Source: Pseudonocardia sp. EC080619-01 (lineage in GTDB: Bacteria; Actinomycetota; Actinomycetes; Mycobacteriales; Pseudonocardiaceae). Taken from it: a DNA stretch of 64,000 bases. Shown here in pieces: positions 15,839 through 24,367 of this stretch (its first letter is position 1; each line of letters opens with the position of its first letter). The DNA is taken from NCBI RefSeq assembly GCF_001420995.1, contig NZ_CP012184.1, positions 5,006,501 to 5,070,500 on the forward strand, given 5' to 3'. A program made the position numbers and the translations under genes. The notes beneath the pieces are model-generated. The model saw only the letters and a program-made list of their open reading frames with translations, had not been told where the DNA came from and did not search any database.

Positions 15839-16828
15839 TCACGCGCCGCCCACCAGCGCGGCGAACCGGTCGAGGTCCACGTTGCCCCCGGAGATCGTGA
15901 CGCCCACCCGGGCCCCCGCGAACCGCTGCGGGTCCGCGGCGACGGCCGCCCGCAGCCCGGCGAGCGCCAGCGCCCCGGTCGGCTCGACCAGCACCTTGTA
16001 CCGCGACGCGAACAGCGCCATCGTCTCGACCAGCGCCGCGTCCGGCACGGTCACGACGTCCTCGACGTGCTTGGCGATGATCGGGAAGGTGCGGTCGCCG
16101 AGGAACCGGGTCGCGGCGCCGTCGGCGATCGTGCGGGGCTGCTCGATCGTCACGATCCGCCCCGCCCGCAGGGACTGCCTGCCGTCGTCGCCGGCCTCGG
16201 GCTCGACACCGAACACCGCACAGCCCGGCGAGAGCGCCTGCGCCGCGAGCAGCGACCCGGACAGCAGCCCGCCGCCGCCGAGGCAGACGAACAGCGCGTC
16301 GAGCGGGCCGTGGTCCGCGAGCAGCTCCAGCACCGCGGTGCCCTGCCCGGCGATGACGTGCGGGTGGTCGTAGGGCGGCACCAGGGTCAGCCCCTGCCGC
16401 CCGGCGAGGTCGGCGGCGATCGCGGCGCGGTCCTCGGTGTAGCGGTCGTAGGCGACGATCTCGGCGCCGTAGCCGCGCGTCGCGGCCATCTTCGACGCCG
16501 GTGCGTCGGTGGGCATGACGATCGTCGCCGGGACGTCGAGCAGCTGCGCCGCCAGTGCGACCGCCTGGGCGTGGTTGCCCGAGGAGTACGCGACGACGCC
16601 CGCGCGCCGCTCGTCCGGCCCGAACCGGGACAGCGTGTGGAACGCGCCGCGGAACTTGAAGCTCCCCGTGCGCTGCAGGTTCTCCGCCTTCACCAGCACC
16701 GTCGTGCCGAGCTCGGCGTCGGTCAGCCGCGACGTCAGCACGGGGGTGCGGTGCGCGGTCCCGCGGAGGACCTCCGCGGCGGCGTGCACGTCGTCCGGGG
16801 TGGGCAGGTCGGTCGGGTCCGGGGTCAC
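15839..16828 (-). CDS. Threonine dehydratase-like PLP enzyme (threonine ammonia-lyase / serine racemase family)
   Basis: 329 aa fold-type II PLP enzyme. The PLP lysine is in RTGSFKFRGA (Lys58), the phosphate-binding loop is GGGGLLSGS, and SSGNHAQAVALAA follows the family pattern. Length without a C-terminal ACT domain fits catabolic threonine dehydratases or serine/threonine racemases. I prefer GTG 16828 (MTPDPTDLPTPDD); an ATG 36 nt upstream is possible. It stands alone, divergent from the Excalibur-protein gene. Confidence 0.85.
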   Translation of the reverse strand: MTPDPTDLPTPDDVHAAAEVLRGTAHRTPVLTSRLTDAELGTTVLVKAENLQRTGSFKFRGAFHTLSRFGPDERRAGVVAYSSGNHAQAVALAAQLLDVPATIVMPTDAPASKMAATRGYGAEIVAYDRYTEDRAAIAADLAGRQGLTLVPPYDHPHVIAGQGTAVLELLADHGPLDALFVCLGGGGLLSGSLLAAQALSPGCAVFGVEPEAGDDGRQSLRAGRIVTIEQPRTIADGAATRFLGDRTFPIIAKHVEDVVTVPDAALVETMALFASRYKVLVEPTGALALAGLRAAVAADPQRFAGARVGVTISGGNVDLDRFAALVGGA

Positions 16829-16957
16829 CCGGACAGCTTCCGGCCCCCGATCCTGTCCGATCAAGCCCGTTACGGTCCGTCCCCGAACGGGTGTAACGAG
16901 TCACTTGTCCGGATCGCTGTAGGGGACAGGCTCCCCCCTTCCCCGAGAGGACCCCCG

Positions 16958-17347
16958 ATGCGCCTGCGCACCCTCCCCGCCGCAGCACTGCTCGCCGTCG
17001 CCGCCACCGTGCCGATGGCCGGTGCCGCCTTCGCCCAGGACCGCGACTGCGCCGACTTCGCGAGCCAGGCCGACGCCCAGGCCGCGCTGCAGCCCGGCGA
17101 CCCGGAGCGGCTGGACCAGAACGACAACGGAGTCGCCTGCGAGTCCCACGACTACGGCTCGGCGGCCACCGCCACGGCCGCCTCGACCGGCTCCGGCGAC
17201 ACACCGTCGCAGGTCACCGCCACCCCGGTCGGCGGGGTGGAGGCCGGTGGCGGCCCGGCGGACCTGCTGCCGCTCGCGTTCGGTGCGGTCGCCGCGGGTG
17301 GGATCGGGGCCGTCGCGGTGCGGCGGGTCGCGAGCCGGCGTGGCTGA
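16958..17347 (+). CDS. Secreted Excalibur-domain protein with C-terminal membrane anchor
   Basis: 129 aa. Sec signal peptide at residues 1-26 (MRLRTLPAAALLAVAATVPMAGAAFA|QD). The Excalibur Ca2+-binding domain follows immediately (DCADFASQADAQAAL ... LDQNDNGVACE), then a Ser/Thr/Gly-rich linker and a C-terminal hydrophobic helix with a basic tail (LAFGAVAAGGIGAVAVRRVASRR). The tail has the layout of a sortase sorting signal but no LPXTG or LAXTG; the pre-helix sequence is GGGPADLLP. A class F sortase gene follows 45 bp downstream, suggesting an enzyme-substrate pair. Confidence 0.85.
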   Translation: MRLRTLPAAALLAVAATVPMAGAAFAQDRDCADFASQADAQAALQPGDPERLDQNDNGVACESHDYGSAATATAASTGSGDTPSQVTATPVGGVEAGGGPADLLPLAFGAVAAGGIGAVAVRRVASRRG

Positions 17348-17392
17348 ACCGCGCCCCGCAGGACCGCGGACACCGTCGCGCGGCGCGGCGGC

Positions 17393-18118
17393 GTGAGCAC
17401 CCGCCACCCGCCCGCCGCACGGCGACCGGCCGTGCCCGGCGCCGCCGCGGGCCGGGCCCGGGTGCCGATGCGCCCGGCCCGGGGGCGGCGCCGGCGGTCG
17501 GCCGTCCGCGTCGCGGGCGTGACCACGCTGCTCGGGCTCGCGATGCTCGTCGCGGACCCGGCCGGCGCGCCGGAACCGGCGGCGTCGGAGCAGGTCGGCG
17601 GTCCGGCCGCACCGCCGTCGGCGGGGGACCGGCCACCGGCCGGGCTGCTGCCGGCGGGCGCGGAGCCGCGGGCGGAGTCGGCGCCGGTGCGCCTGCGGGT
17701 CGACCGGCTCGGCCTGGACACCGGGCCGGTGCCGCTCGGCCTGCTCGGCGACGGATCGCTGGAGGTCCCGGCCGATGCCGGGACGGTCGGCTGGTACACC
17801 GGCGGGCCCACACCCGGCGAGCGCGGACCGGCCGTGCTCGCCGCGCACGTCGACTGGAAGGGACTCCCGGGCGCGTTCGCGGAGCTGCACACGCTGGTGC
17901 CCGGGGACCGGATCCGGGTCGACCGCGCCGACGGGAGCACGGTGACGTTCGCCGTCCGGCACACCGGGCAGTACCCCAAGGACGCGTTCCCGACCGGGGA
18001 GGTCTACGGCGACCTGGACCATGCCGCGCTCCGGTTGATCACCTGCGGCGGCGCGTTCGACCGGTCGGCCGACAGCTACACCGACAACGTCGTCGTGTTC
18101 GCCGACCTGGTGTCCTGA
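17393..18118 (+). CDS. Class F sortase
   Basis: 241 aa with an N-terminal basic/hydrophobic anchor (SAVRVAGVTTLLGLAMLVADPAG), a Pro-rich linker and a C-terminal sortase beta-barrel. Catalytic residues: His152 in LAAHVDW and Cys218 in LITCGGAFD. The terminal SYTDNVVVFADL matches class F enzymes. Sortases cleave a C-terminal sorting signal and attach the protein to the cell wall. The Excalibur protein just upstream is the obvious candidate substrate even though it lacks the standard motif. Confidence 0.88.
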   Translation: MSTRHPPAARRPAVPGAAAGRARVPMRPARGRRRRSAVRVAGVTTLLGLAMLVADPAGAPEPAASEQVGGPAAPPSAGDRPPAGLLPAGAEPRAESAPVRLRVDRLGLDTGPVPLGLLGDGSLEVPADAGTVGWYTGGPTPGERGPAVLAAHVDWKGLPGAFAELHTLVPGDRIRVDRADGSTVTFAVRHTGQYPKDAFPTGEVYGDLDHAALRLITCGGAFDRSADSYTDNVVVFADLVS

Positions 18119-18125
18119 CCCGGCC

Positions 18126-20663
18126 TCAGCGACGCCGCCCGGTGCCCCGGCCGGGCGGCGCCGTGAGCGGGTCCTCCGGCCAGGCGTGCTTCGGGTAGCG
18201 GCCGCGCAGCTCGGCCCTGACCTGCGGGTACCCGGTCGCCCAGAACGACGACAGGTCCGCCGTCACCGCCGCCGGGCGCCCGGCGGGGGAGAGCAGGTGC
18301 AGCACCACCGGCACCCGTCCGCCCGCGACGGCGGGGGAGCCGGTCCAGCCGAAGACCTCCTGCACCTTCACCGGCAGCGCGGGCGCCTCGCCCGAGTAGT
18401 CGAGCGCGATCCGGGACCCGGACGGCACGAGGAGGCGTTCCGGGGCGAGCTCGTCGATGCGTCCGGCGAGCCCACCCACCCGGCCGGCCGCGTACGCCCG
18501 CAACGCCTGCCCGGCGTCGACCCTGGCCAGGTCGGCGCGCCGCCGCGCGGTCGCGAGCGGGCCCGCGAGCCAGCCGGCGGGATCGGCGGCGGAGTCGAGC
18601 AGCGCGTCCTCGGCGACGTCCGGCCAGGGCTCGCCCAGGGTGCGGTGCAGGAAGCCGAGCCGTTCGGCCAGCGACCGCGCGGCCGCCCCCCAGCGCAGCA
18701 GTCCGGTGCCCTCGGCGCGCAGGCCCGCGACCAGCGCCGCGCGCACCGCGCCGGCGTCCGGCCGCGGGTCCGGGCGCTCCTCCAGCACGATCGCGCCGAG
18801 CCGACGGACCGTCCTGGCCCGGACGTCGCCCGACTCCCACACCACCTCCGCCCCGTCGACGAGCAGCGCGGTCCCGGCCCGTTCGGCGGTCTCGCGGTCG
18901 GTCGCCGCGGCCAGCCGGACGCGACCGTGCACCTGCCCCGGGCGCCGGTCCGCGACGGCGACGGCGAGCCACTCCGCGTCGCGCAGCGGACCGGACGGCA
19001 CCTCGGCCGCGGTGCCACCGGCCATCAGGTACACCCCGGACCCGGCCTCCCGGCGGCGGGCGAGACGCTCGGGATGGGCGAACCCGGTCACCAGCGCGAC
19101 CGGGTCCCCGTGGTCCGCAGCGGGCCGCCGGCGGTTCCCGCCGGTGCCCGCGTCACCGTCACCGGAGCCGTCGCGCCCCGTGCGGTGCAGGGACCGGGCC
19201 AGCCGGTCCCGCTCGCCGCGCCAGCGCCGGGCACCCGGAGCGTCCCCGGACCGCAACCGGGAGAGGGCCGTGGCCAGGTCGGCTTCCCGCCCGGCGAGGG
19301 TGTCGTCGTCGAGCACCGCGACGATGCCCGCCACCTCGCGCGGGTCGATCCCGGCTGCCGCACCGTCGAGCAGCGCGCGGGCCAGCCGCGGGTGCAGGCC
19401 CTGTGCCGCGATCCGGCGGCCCCGGGCGGTGACCGACCCGGCGGCGTCGAGAGCCCCGAGCGCGGTCAGCACGTCCCGGCCGGCGGCGAGCGGGCCCGGC
19501 GGCGGCGCGTCCCACCACCGCAGGCCGGCCCCGTCCGGGGTGCCCCAGACGGCGAGGTCCAGCGCGAGCGCGGTGAGGTCCGCGATCCGGATCTCCGGAT
19601 CGGGGGCGTCGGCGAGCACCTCGCCCTCGGGCCAGCAGCGGTAGGCGTGCCCGGGAGCCTCCCGCCCGGCGCGCCCTGCCCGCTGGACCGCGACCGCCCG
19701 TGACACCCGCCGGGTGACCAGCCCGGACAGCCCGCGCCGGTGGTCGGTGTGCGGCACCCGCGCCAGCCCCGAGTCGACGACGGCGCGCACCCCCGGCACG
19801 GTCAGGCTCGACTCGGCGACGGCGGTGGCCAGGACGACCCGGGCCCGCGGGCCCTCCCGCAGCGCCGCGTCCTGCTCGGCCGCGGGCAGCCGCCCGTGCA
19901 GCGGGAGGACGTCGGCGTCGAGGTCGTCCAGCCCGCGCAGTGCCGAGGCGACCCGGTCGATCTCGGCGACCCCGGGCAGGAACGCGAGCACCGACCCGTG
20001 CACGCGCGCCCGCCGCACCGCACGGACGACGGTGGCCTCGGTCCGCTCGTCGCGGACCGGTGGGACATGGGTGACGTCGACGTCGAACGTGCGCGCCGCG
20101 ACCTCCAGCACCGGGGCCGGCCGGTCGCCGTCGCCGAGCAGTGCGGCGGGGCGGGCGGCGGCGAGGGTGGCCGAGGTGGCGAGCAGCCGCAGGTCCGGGC
20201 GCAGCCCGTCGCGGGCGTCGAGCAGCAGGGTGAGCAGGAGGTCGGCGTCGAGGTGCCGCTCGTGCACCTCGTCCAGCACCACCGCCGACACCCCCGCCAG
20301 CTCCGGGTCGGCGGCGAGGCGGCGCAGCAGCAGCCCCGAGGTCACGACCTCGACCCTCGTGTCGGGCCCGGACCGGGCGTCGCCGCGGACGCGGTAGCCG
20401 ACCGGCCCGCCGACCTCGGTCCCGAGCAGCGACGACATGCGGGCGGCCGCGGCGCGGGCCGCCACCCGGCGCGGTTCGGCGACCACGACCCGGCCCGGCG
20501 GTGCCGGGCCGGATCCGGTCAGCCCGGCCAGCGCGAGCGGGACCAGCGTCGTCTTGCCGGTGCCGGGCGGCGCGACCAGCACACCCGCCCCGCGGTCGTC
20601 GAGGGTGCGGACCAGCTCGTCGAGGACGGCGGTGACGGGCAGGTCGGGCAGCGGGGAGGCCAT
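18126..20663 (-). CDS. hrpB: ATP-dependent RNA helicase HrpB
   Basis: 845 aa DEAH-box helicase of the HrpB branch. Walker A GVLVAPPGTGKTTLVPLAL near residue 30, DEVH box (VVLDEVHERHLDADLLL), SATLAA motif III, and motif VI AVQRAGRAGREAPG. The HA2 and HrpB C-terminal domains follow (LSPAGRPAAVTADLSSFWATGYPQVRAELRGRYPKHAWPEDP), which is diagnostic. Its cellular role in actinobacteria is poorly defined. Start is ATG 20663, with a GTG one codon upstream. It lies 28 bp after the AsnC-type regulator on the same strand, and 7 bp from the convergent sortase gene. Confidence 0.95.
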   Translation of the reverse strand: MASPLPDLPVTAVLDELVRTLDDRGAGVLVAPPGTGKTTLVPLALAGLTGSGPAPPGRVVVAEPRRVAARAAAARMSSLLGTEVGGPVGYRVRGDARSGPDTRVEVVTSGLLLRRLAADPELAGVSAVVLDEVHERHLDADLLLTLLLDARDGLRPDLRLLATSATLAAARPAALLGDGDRPAPVLEVAARTFDVDVTHVPPVRDERTEATVVRAVRRARVHGSVLAFLPGVAEIDRVASALRGLDDLDADVLPLHGRLPAAEQDAALREGPRARVVLATAVAESSLTVPGVRAVVDSGLARVPHTDHRRGLSGLVTRRVSRAVAVQRAGRAGREAPGHAYRCWPEGEVLADAPDPEIRIADLTALALDLAVWGTPDGAGLRWWDAPPPGPLAAGRDVLTALGALDAAGSVTARGRRIAAQGLHPRLARALLDGAAAGIDPREVAGIVAVLDDDTLAGREADLATALSRLRSGDAPGARRWRGERDRLARSLHRTGRDGSGDGDAGTGGNRRRPAADHGDPVALVTGFAHPERLARRREAGSGVYLMAGGTAAEVPSGPLRDAEWLAVAVADRRPGQVHGRVRLAAATDRETAERAGTALLVDGAEVVWESGDVRARTVRRLGAIVLEERPDPRPDAGAVRAALVAGLRAEGTGLLRWGAAARSLAERLGFLHRTLGEPWPDVAEDALLDSAADPAGWLAGPLATARRRADLARVDAGQALRAYAAGRVGGLAGRIDELAPERLLVPSGSRIALDYSGEAPALPVKVQEVFGWTGSPAVAGGRVPVVLHLLSPAGRPAAVTADLSSFWATGYPQVRAELRGRYPKHAWPEDPLTAPPGRGTGRRR

Positions 20664-20691
20664 CACCGGCCAGTATCCCCGGGCCGCGTGA

Positions 20692-21708
20692 TCAGCCCGC
20701 GAAGAGCGGCACGGTGCGGCCGGTCGAGCGCCCGTCCGGGTGCAGCAGCCGGCCCATCCGCTTGCGGGTCCGCAGGATCACCGAGGTGTCGACGATCTCC
20801 GCCGCCGGGACCGCGTGCTCGATCGCCGACTGCATCCCGACCAGCTCCGGCAGCGTGTGCGTCCACGCGGTGACCAGGAAGTTGGCCGGGCCGGTCAGCG
20901 ACAGGCACAGCCGGACGCGCGGGTCGCCGCGGATCCGGCGGACCGCGTCGGCGACGTCGTCGGTGGGCAGCCGGATCCACCAGGTCACGCAGATCGGCCA
21001 GCGGGTCAGCAGCTGCGCGACCTCGCAGCGGAACACCAGTGACCCGGACCGGACCAGCGCGGCGAGCTGACGGCGCACCGTGGACGCCGGGCGCCCGATA
21101 CGGGCGGCGATCTCGGCGGCACCGGCGCGGCCGTCGGCCCCCAGCTCCCGCACGATCGGCCGGTGCACCGGGCCGAGCAGGTCGACCGGTTCGCCGGCAT
21201 CCCGCCCGTCGGCCTGCCGCAGCTCCCGCACGGCGTCGATCTGGGCCGCGTCCAGAGCGTCGAGCCGCCAGCGGCTGCCCTCGAGATGGACGCCGGCGGC
21301 CAGGTGCGTCCGTGTCGACGCGACCCCCGGGACCCGGGCGAGCCGGTCCAGCACCAGCCCGGACAGCTCCGCGAACGACGGCGCGTTCACGGTCAGCAGC
21401 AGGTCCCGGCCGCGGGCCGCGTGCTCGATCGTCATCACCGGCGGCTCCTCCTGGAGGGCCGCCACCACCTCGTCGAGCCGTCCCGGCGCGCAGTCGATCT
21501 CGACGAGCGCGACCTGCATGACGTCCTCGCGCACGACCGGGTAGCCGGTCACCCAGGCCAGACCCGCCTCCCGCAGGCGCTCCCAGCGCCGGGCCAGCGT
21601 GACCGGTGCGGCGTCGAGGACCGGGGCGAGCCCGCTCCAGCTCGCGCGCGGATGGAGCTGGAGGGCGTGCACGAGCGCGAAGTCGTCCTCGGACAGCTGG
21701 TGGTGCAC
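20692..21708 (-). CDS. Double-HTH Lrp/AsnC-family regulator
   Basis: 338 aa, twice the size of a classical Lrp. It contains two AsnC units: a first winged helix at ~5-55 (LSEDDFALVHALQLHPRASW ... VTLARRWERLREAGLAWVTG) with a RAM-like domain, then a second at ~175-225 (LLGPVHRPIVRELGADGRAG ... ASTVRRQLAALVRSGSLVFR) with a second ligand domain. GTG 21708 is chosen because GAGGGA lies 4 nt upstream. Divergent from the M20 amidohydrolase/MHS transporter pair, which it probably controls in response to an amino acid-like ligand. Confidence 0.9.
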   Translation of the reverse strand: MHHQLSEDDFALVHALQLHPRASWSGLAPVLDAAPVTLARRWERLREAGLAWVTGYPVVREDVMQVALVEIDCAPGRLDEVVAALQEEPPVMTIEHAARGRDLLLTVNAPSFAELSGLVLDRLARVPGVASTRTHLAAGVHLEGSRWRLDALDAAQIDAVRELRQADGRDAGEPVDLLGPVHRPIVRELGADGRAGAAEIAARIGRPASTVRRQLAALVRSGSLVFRCEVAQLLTRWPICVTWWIRLPTDDVADAVRRIRGDPRVRLCLSLTGPANFLVTAWTHTLPELVGMQSAIEHAVPAAEIVDTSVILRTRKRMGRLLHPDGRSTGRTVPLFAG

Positions 21709-21837
21709 GGATCCCTCGCAGTCGCCGGCTTCGAGATCGGATCCGTCGATGGTACGAGGCCGGACGAGCGCGCCCGCAGACTTCGCGGACCGGCGGCCGG
21801 GCGACGGGGCCAGGCCGCGAGGACACGAGGGGATCGC

Positions 21838-23043
21838 ATGGATCTGTCCGACGACGCCCGATCGCTGCACCCGGACCTGGTGGCGCTGCGCCGCGCGCTG
21901 CACCGCGAGCCCGAGATCGGCCTGGAGCTGCCGCGCACCCGTGACCGGGTGCTCACCGCACTGCAGGGACTCCCGCTGGAGATCACCGAGGGGACGGCGA
22001 CGACGTCGGTGACCGCCGTCCTGCGCGGCACCGCGACCCGTGACGGCGCCGGCCCGGTCGTGCTCCTGCGCGGCGACATGGACGGTCTGCCGGTCGCCGA
22101 GAACAGCGGCGAGGACTTCGCGGCCGGCACCGGCACCATGCACGCCTGCGGCCACGACCTGCACACCAGCGCCCTCGTGGGGGCCGCGCAGCTGCTCTGC
22201 GCGCACCGCGACCGGCTGGCGGGCGACGTCGTGTTCATGTTCCAGCCCGGCGAGGAGGGCTGGGACGGCGCCGGCCGGATGATCGACGAGGGCGTGCTCA
22301 CCGCCGCAGGCCGCCGGGCCGACCACGCGTACGGGCTGCACGTCTTCGCGAACCGGCTGCCCGCGGGCGTCGTCACGACCCGGCCGGGGGTGTTCCTGTC
22401 CGCCTCGCACGGTCTCGACGTCACCGTGCACGGCGCCGGCGGGCACGGGTCCAACCCGCACACCGCGCGCGACCCGATCGCCGCCGCCGCGGAGATGATC
22501 ACCTCGCTGCAGACGATGGTGACCCGGCGCTTCGACATGTTCGACCCGGTGGTGCTGACCGTCGGCGTCGTGCGGGCCGGAACCCGGCGCAACGTCATCC
22601 CGGAGACCGCGCGGTTCGAGGCGACCGTGCGCAGCTTCTCCGACGCGCACGCCCGGCTGCTCCCGCAGCTGGTCCGCGAGGTGTGCGACGGCGTCGCCGC
22701 CGCACACGGCGTCCGCGCCGAGGTCGGGTGGACCGACGAGTACCCGCGCACCGTCAACGACGCCGGCGAGGTCGGTTTCGCCGCGGAGGTCTGCGCCGGG
22801 CTGCTCGGCGAGGAGCGCTTCGCCATCGCCACCGACCCGGTGAGCGGGTCGGAGGACTTCTCCCGGGTCCTCGACGCGATCCCCGGTGCGTTCCTCGGGA
22901 TGGGCGCCTGCCCGACCGGGACGGACCCGGCGGGCGCGCCGATGAACCACTCGCCGCTGGCCCGGTTCGACGACGCCGTGCTCGGCGACGCCGCCGCCCT
23001 GCACGCCTCGCTCGCCGCGGCCCGGCTGGGGGTGCCCGCATGA
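21838..23043 (+). CDS. M20-family amidohydrolase (hippurate hydrolase / N-acyl amino acid hydrolase type)
   Basis: 401 aa zinc-dependent amidohydrolase. Metal-binding and catalytic motifs are intact: RGDMDGLPV, MHACGHDLHTS, FQPGEEG, GAGGHGSNPH (dimerisation-domain His) and SGSEDF near the C-terminus. Family members hydrolyse N-acylated or conjugated amino acids. GAGGGGAT lies just before the ATG. The stop overlaps the start of the MHS transporter by 4 nt, so uptake and hydrolysis are coupled, with the divergent AsnC regulator alongside. Confidence 0.92.
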   Translation: MDLSDDARSLHPDLVALRRALHREPEIGLELPRTRDRVLTALQGLPLEITEGTATTSVTAVLRGTATRDGAGPVVLLRGDMDGLPVAENSGEDFAAGTGTMHACGHDLHTSALVGAAQLLCAHRDRLAGDVVFMFQPGEEGWDGAGRMIDEGVLTAAGRRADHAYGLHVFANRLPAGVVTTRPGVFLSASHGLDVTVHGAGGHGSNPHTARDPIAAAAEMITSLQTMVTRRFDMFDPVVLTVGVVRAGTRRNVIPETARFEATVRSFSDAHARLLPQLVREVCDGVAAAHGVRAEVGWTDEYPRTVNDAGEVGFAAEVCAGLLGEERFAIATDPVSGSEDFSRVLDAIPGAFLGMGACPTGTDPAGAPMNHSPLARFDDAVLGDAAALHASLAAARLGVPA

Positions 23044-24356
23044 GCACCCGGGACTCCGAGCGCACCGACCGGCGTCGCACCATCCTCGGGATCGGTACCG
23101 GCAACGCCATGGAGTGGTTCGACTGGAACGTCTACGCGACGTTCTCGGCGTTCTTCGCCCCGCAGTTCTTCGCCGGTGACGATCCCGGCGCGGCGCTGCT
23201 CAAGACGCTCGCCGTGTTCGCCGTCGGCTTCGTCGCGCGGCCGTTCGGCGGGTGGGTGTTCGGCGCGATCGCCGACCGCCGCGGCCGGAAGCTGTCGATG
23301 GCGCTGTGCGTCGCGACCGCCGCCGTCGGCAGCCTGGTGATCGGCCTGACCCCGACCTACGCGACGATCGGGCTCGCCGCGCCGCTCGTGCTGCTGGTCG
23401 CCCGGCTGGCCCAGGGCCTCGCCCACGGCGGCGAGCTGCCCGCCGCGCAGACCTATCTGGCCGAGATGGCACCCCGGCAGCGGCGCGGCCTGTGGTCGAG
23501 CCTGATCTACGTCTCCGGCACGGTCGGGATCCTCGCCGGCACCGTGCTCGGGGCCGTGCTGGCCGGCACGCTCACGGCCGGGCAGATGGCGTCCTGGGGC
23601 TGGCGGGTGCCGTTCCTCCTCGGTGGCGTGTTCGGGCTGTACGCCCTGGTCATGCGCCTGCGGATGCGCGAGTCCGACACCTACGTGGAGGAGAGCTCCC
23701 GGGAGGCAGGCACCACCGGGGGACCGTCGTTGCTGCGCCGGGTGTTCTCCCGGCCGAAGGCGCTGGCCCGGGTGGTGTTCCTGACCAGCGGGATCACCGT
23801 CGTCTACTACGTCTGGTCGGTGGCCGCCCCGGCGTACGCGATCACCGCCCGTGGGGTGGCCCCGGCCGCGTCGTTGTGGGCGGGTGCCGCCGCGCTGACG
23901 ATCTTCATGCTGCTGCTGCCCGCGTGGGGTGCTGCGTCGGACCGGTTCGGCCGCCGCCGCACCCTGCTCGTCCCCGGGGCGTTGCTGGTCGTCCTGCTGT
24001 TCCCGCTGGACGCGATGATCTCCGACGGCCCGACGCTGTTCGTCGCGATGACGGTCGCGCTCGTCCTGATCGGCGCGCCCTGCGCGATCGCCCCCGCGCT
24101 CTACGCCGAGCTCTTCCCGACCGGGATCCGGGCGGCCGGGCTCGGTGTGCCGTACTCGGTGTCGGTCGCGCTGTTCGGCGGGACGGCGCCGTACCTGCAG
24201 ACGCTGTTCGCGGAGATCGGCAGGCCGGGCCTCTTCCTCGCCTACTCGGCCGGGTTGCTGGTGGTCTCCGGGGTGGCCGTGTACCTGCTGCCGGAGACGC
24301 GCGGCATCGACCTCGCCTCGGCCGGTGCGGAGGAACCGGCCGAGGCGACGCGCTGA
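23040..24356 (+). CDS. MHS-family MFS transporter (metabolite:H+ symporter)
   Basis: 438 aa, 12 membrane segments. Starts with the MHS signature GIGTGNAMEWFDWNVYATFSAFFAPQFF, followed by GWVFGAIADRRGRKLSM and ARLAQGLAHGGELPAAQTYLAEMAP. Related permeases import organic acids, proline/betaine or shikimate. Co-translated with the M20 amidohydrolase (ATGA), so it likely imports that enzyme's substrate. Confidence 0.92.
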   Translation: MSTRDSERTDRRRTILGIGTGNAMEWFDWNVYATFSAFFAPQFFAGDDPGAALLKTLAVFAVGFVARPFGGWVFGAIADRRGRKLSMALCVATAAVGSLVIGLTPTYATIGLAAPLVLLVARLAQGLAHGGELPAAQTYLAEMAPRQRRGLWSSLIYVSGTVGILAGTVLGAVLAGTLTAGQMASWGWRVPFLLGGVFGLYALVMRLRMRESDTYVEESSREAGTTGGPSLLRRVFSRPKALARVVFLTSGITVVYYVWSVAAPAYAITARGVAPAASLWAGAAALTIFMLLLPAWGAASDRFGRRRTLLVPGALLVVLLFPLDAMISDGPTLFVAMTVALVLIGAPCAIAPALYAELFPTGIRAAGLGVPYSVSVALFGGTAPYLQTLFAEIGRPGLFLAYSAGLLVVSGVAVYLLPETRGIDLASAGAEEPAEATR

Positions 24357-24367
24357 TTCCGTTCCGG

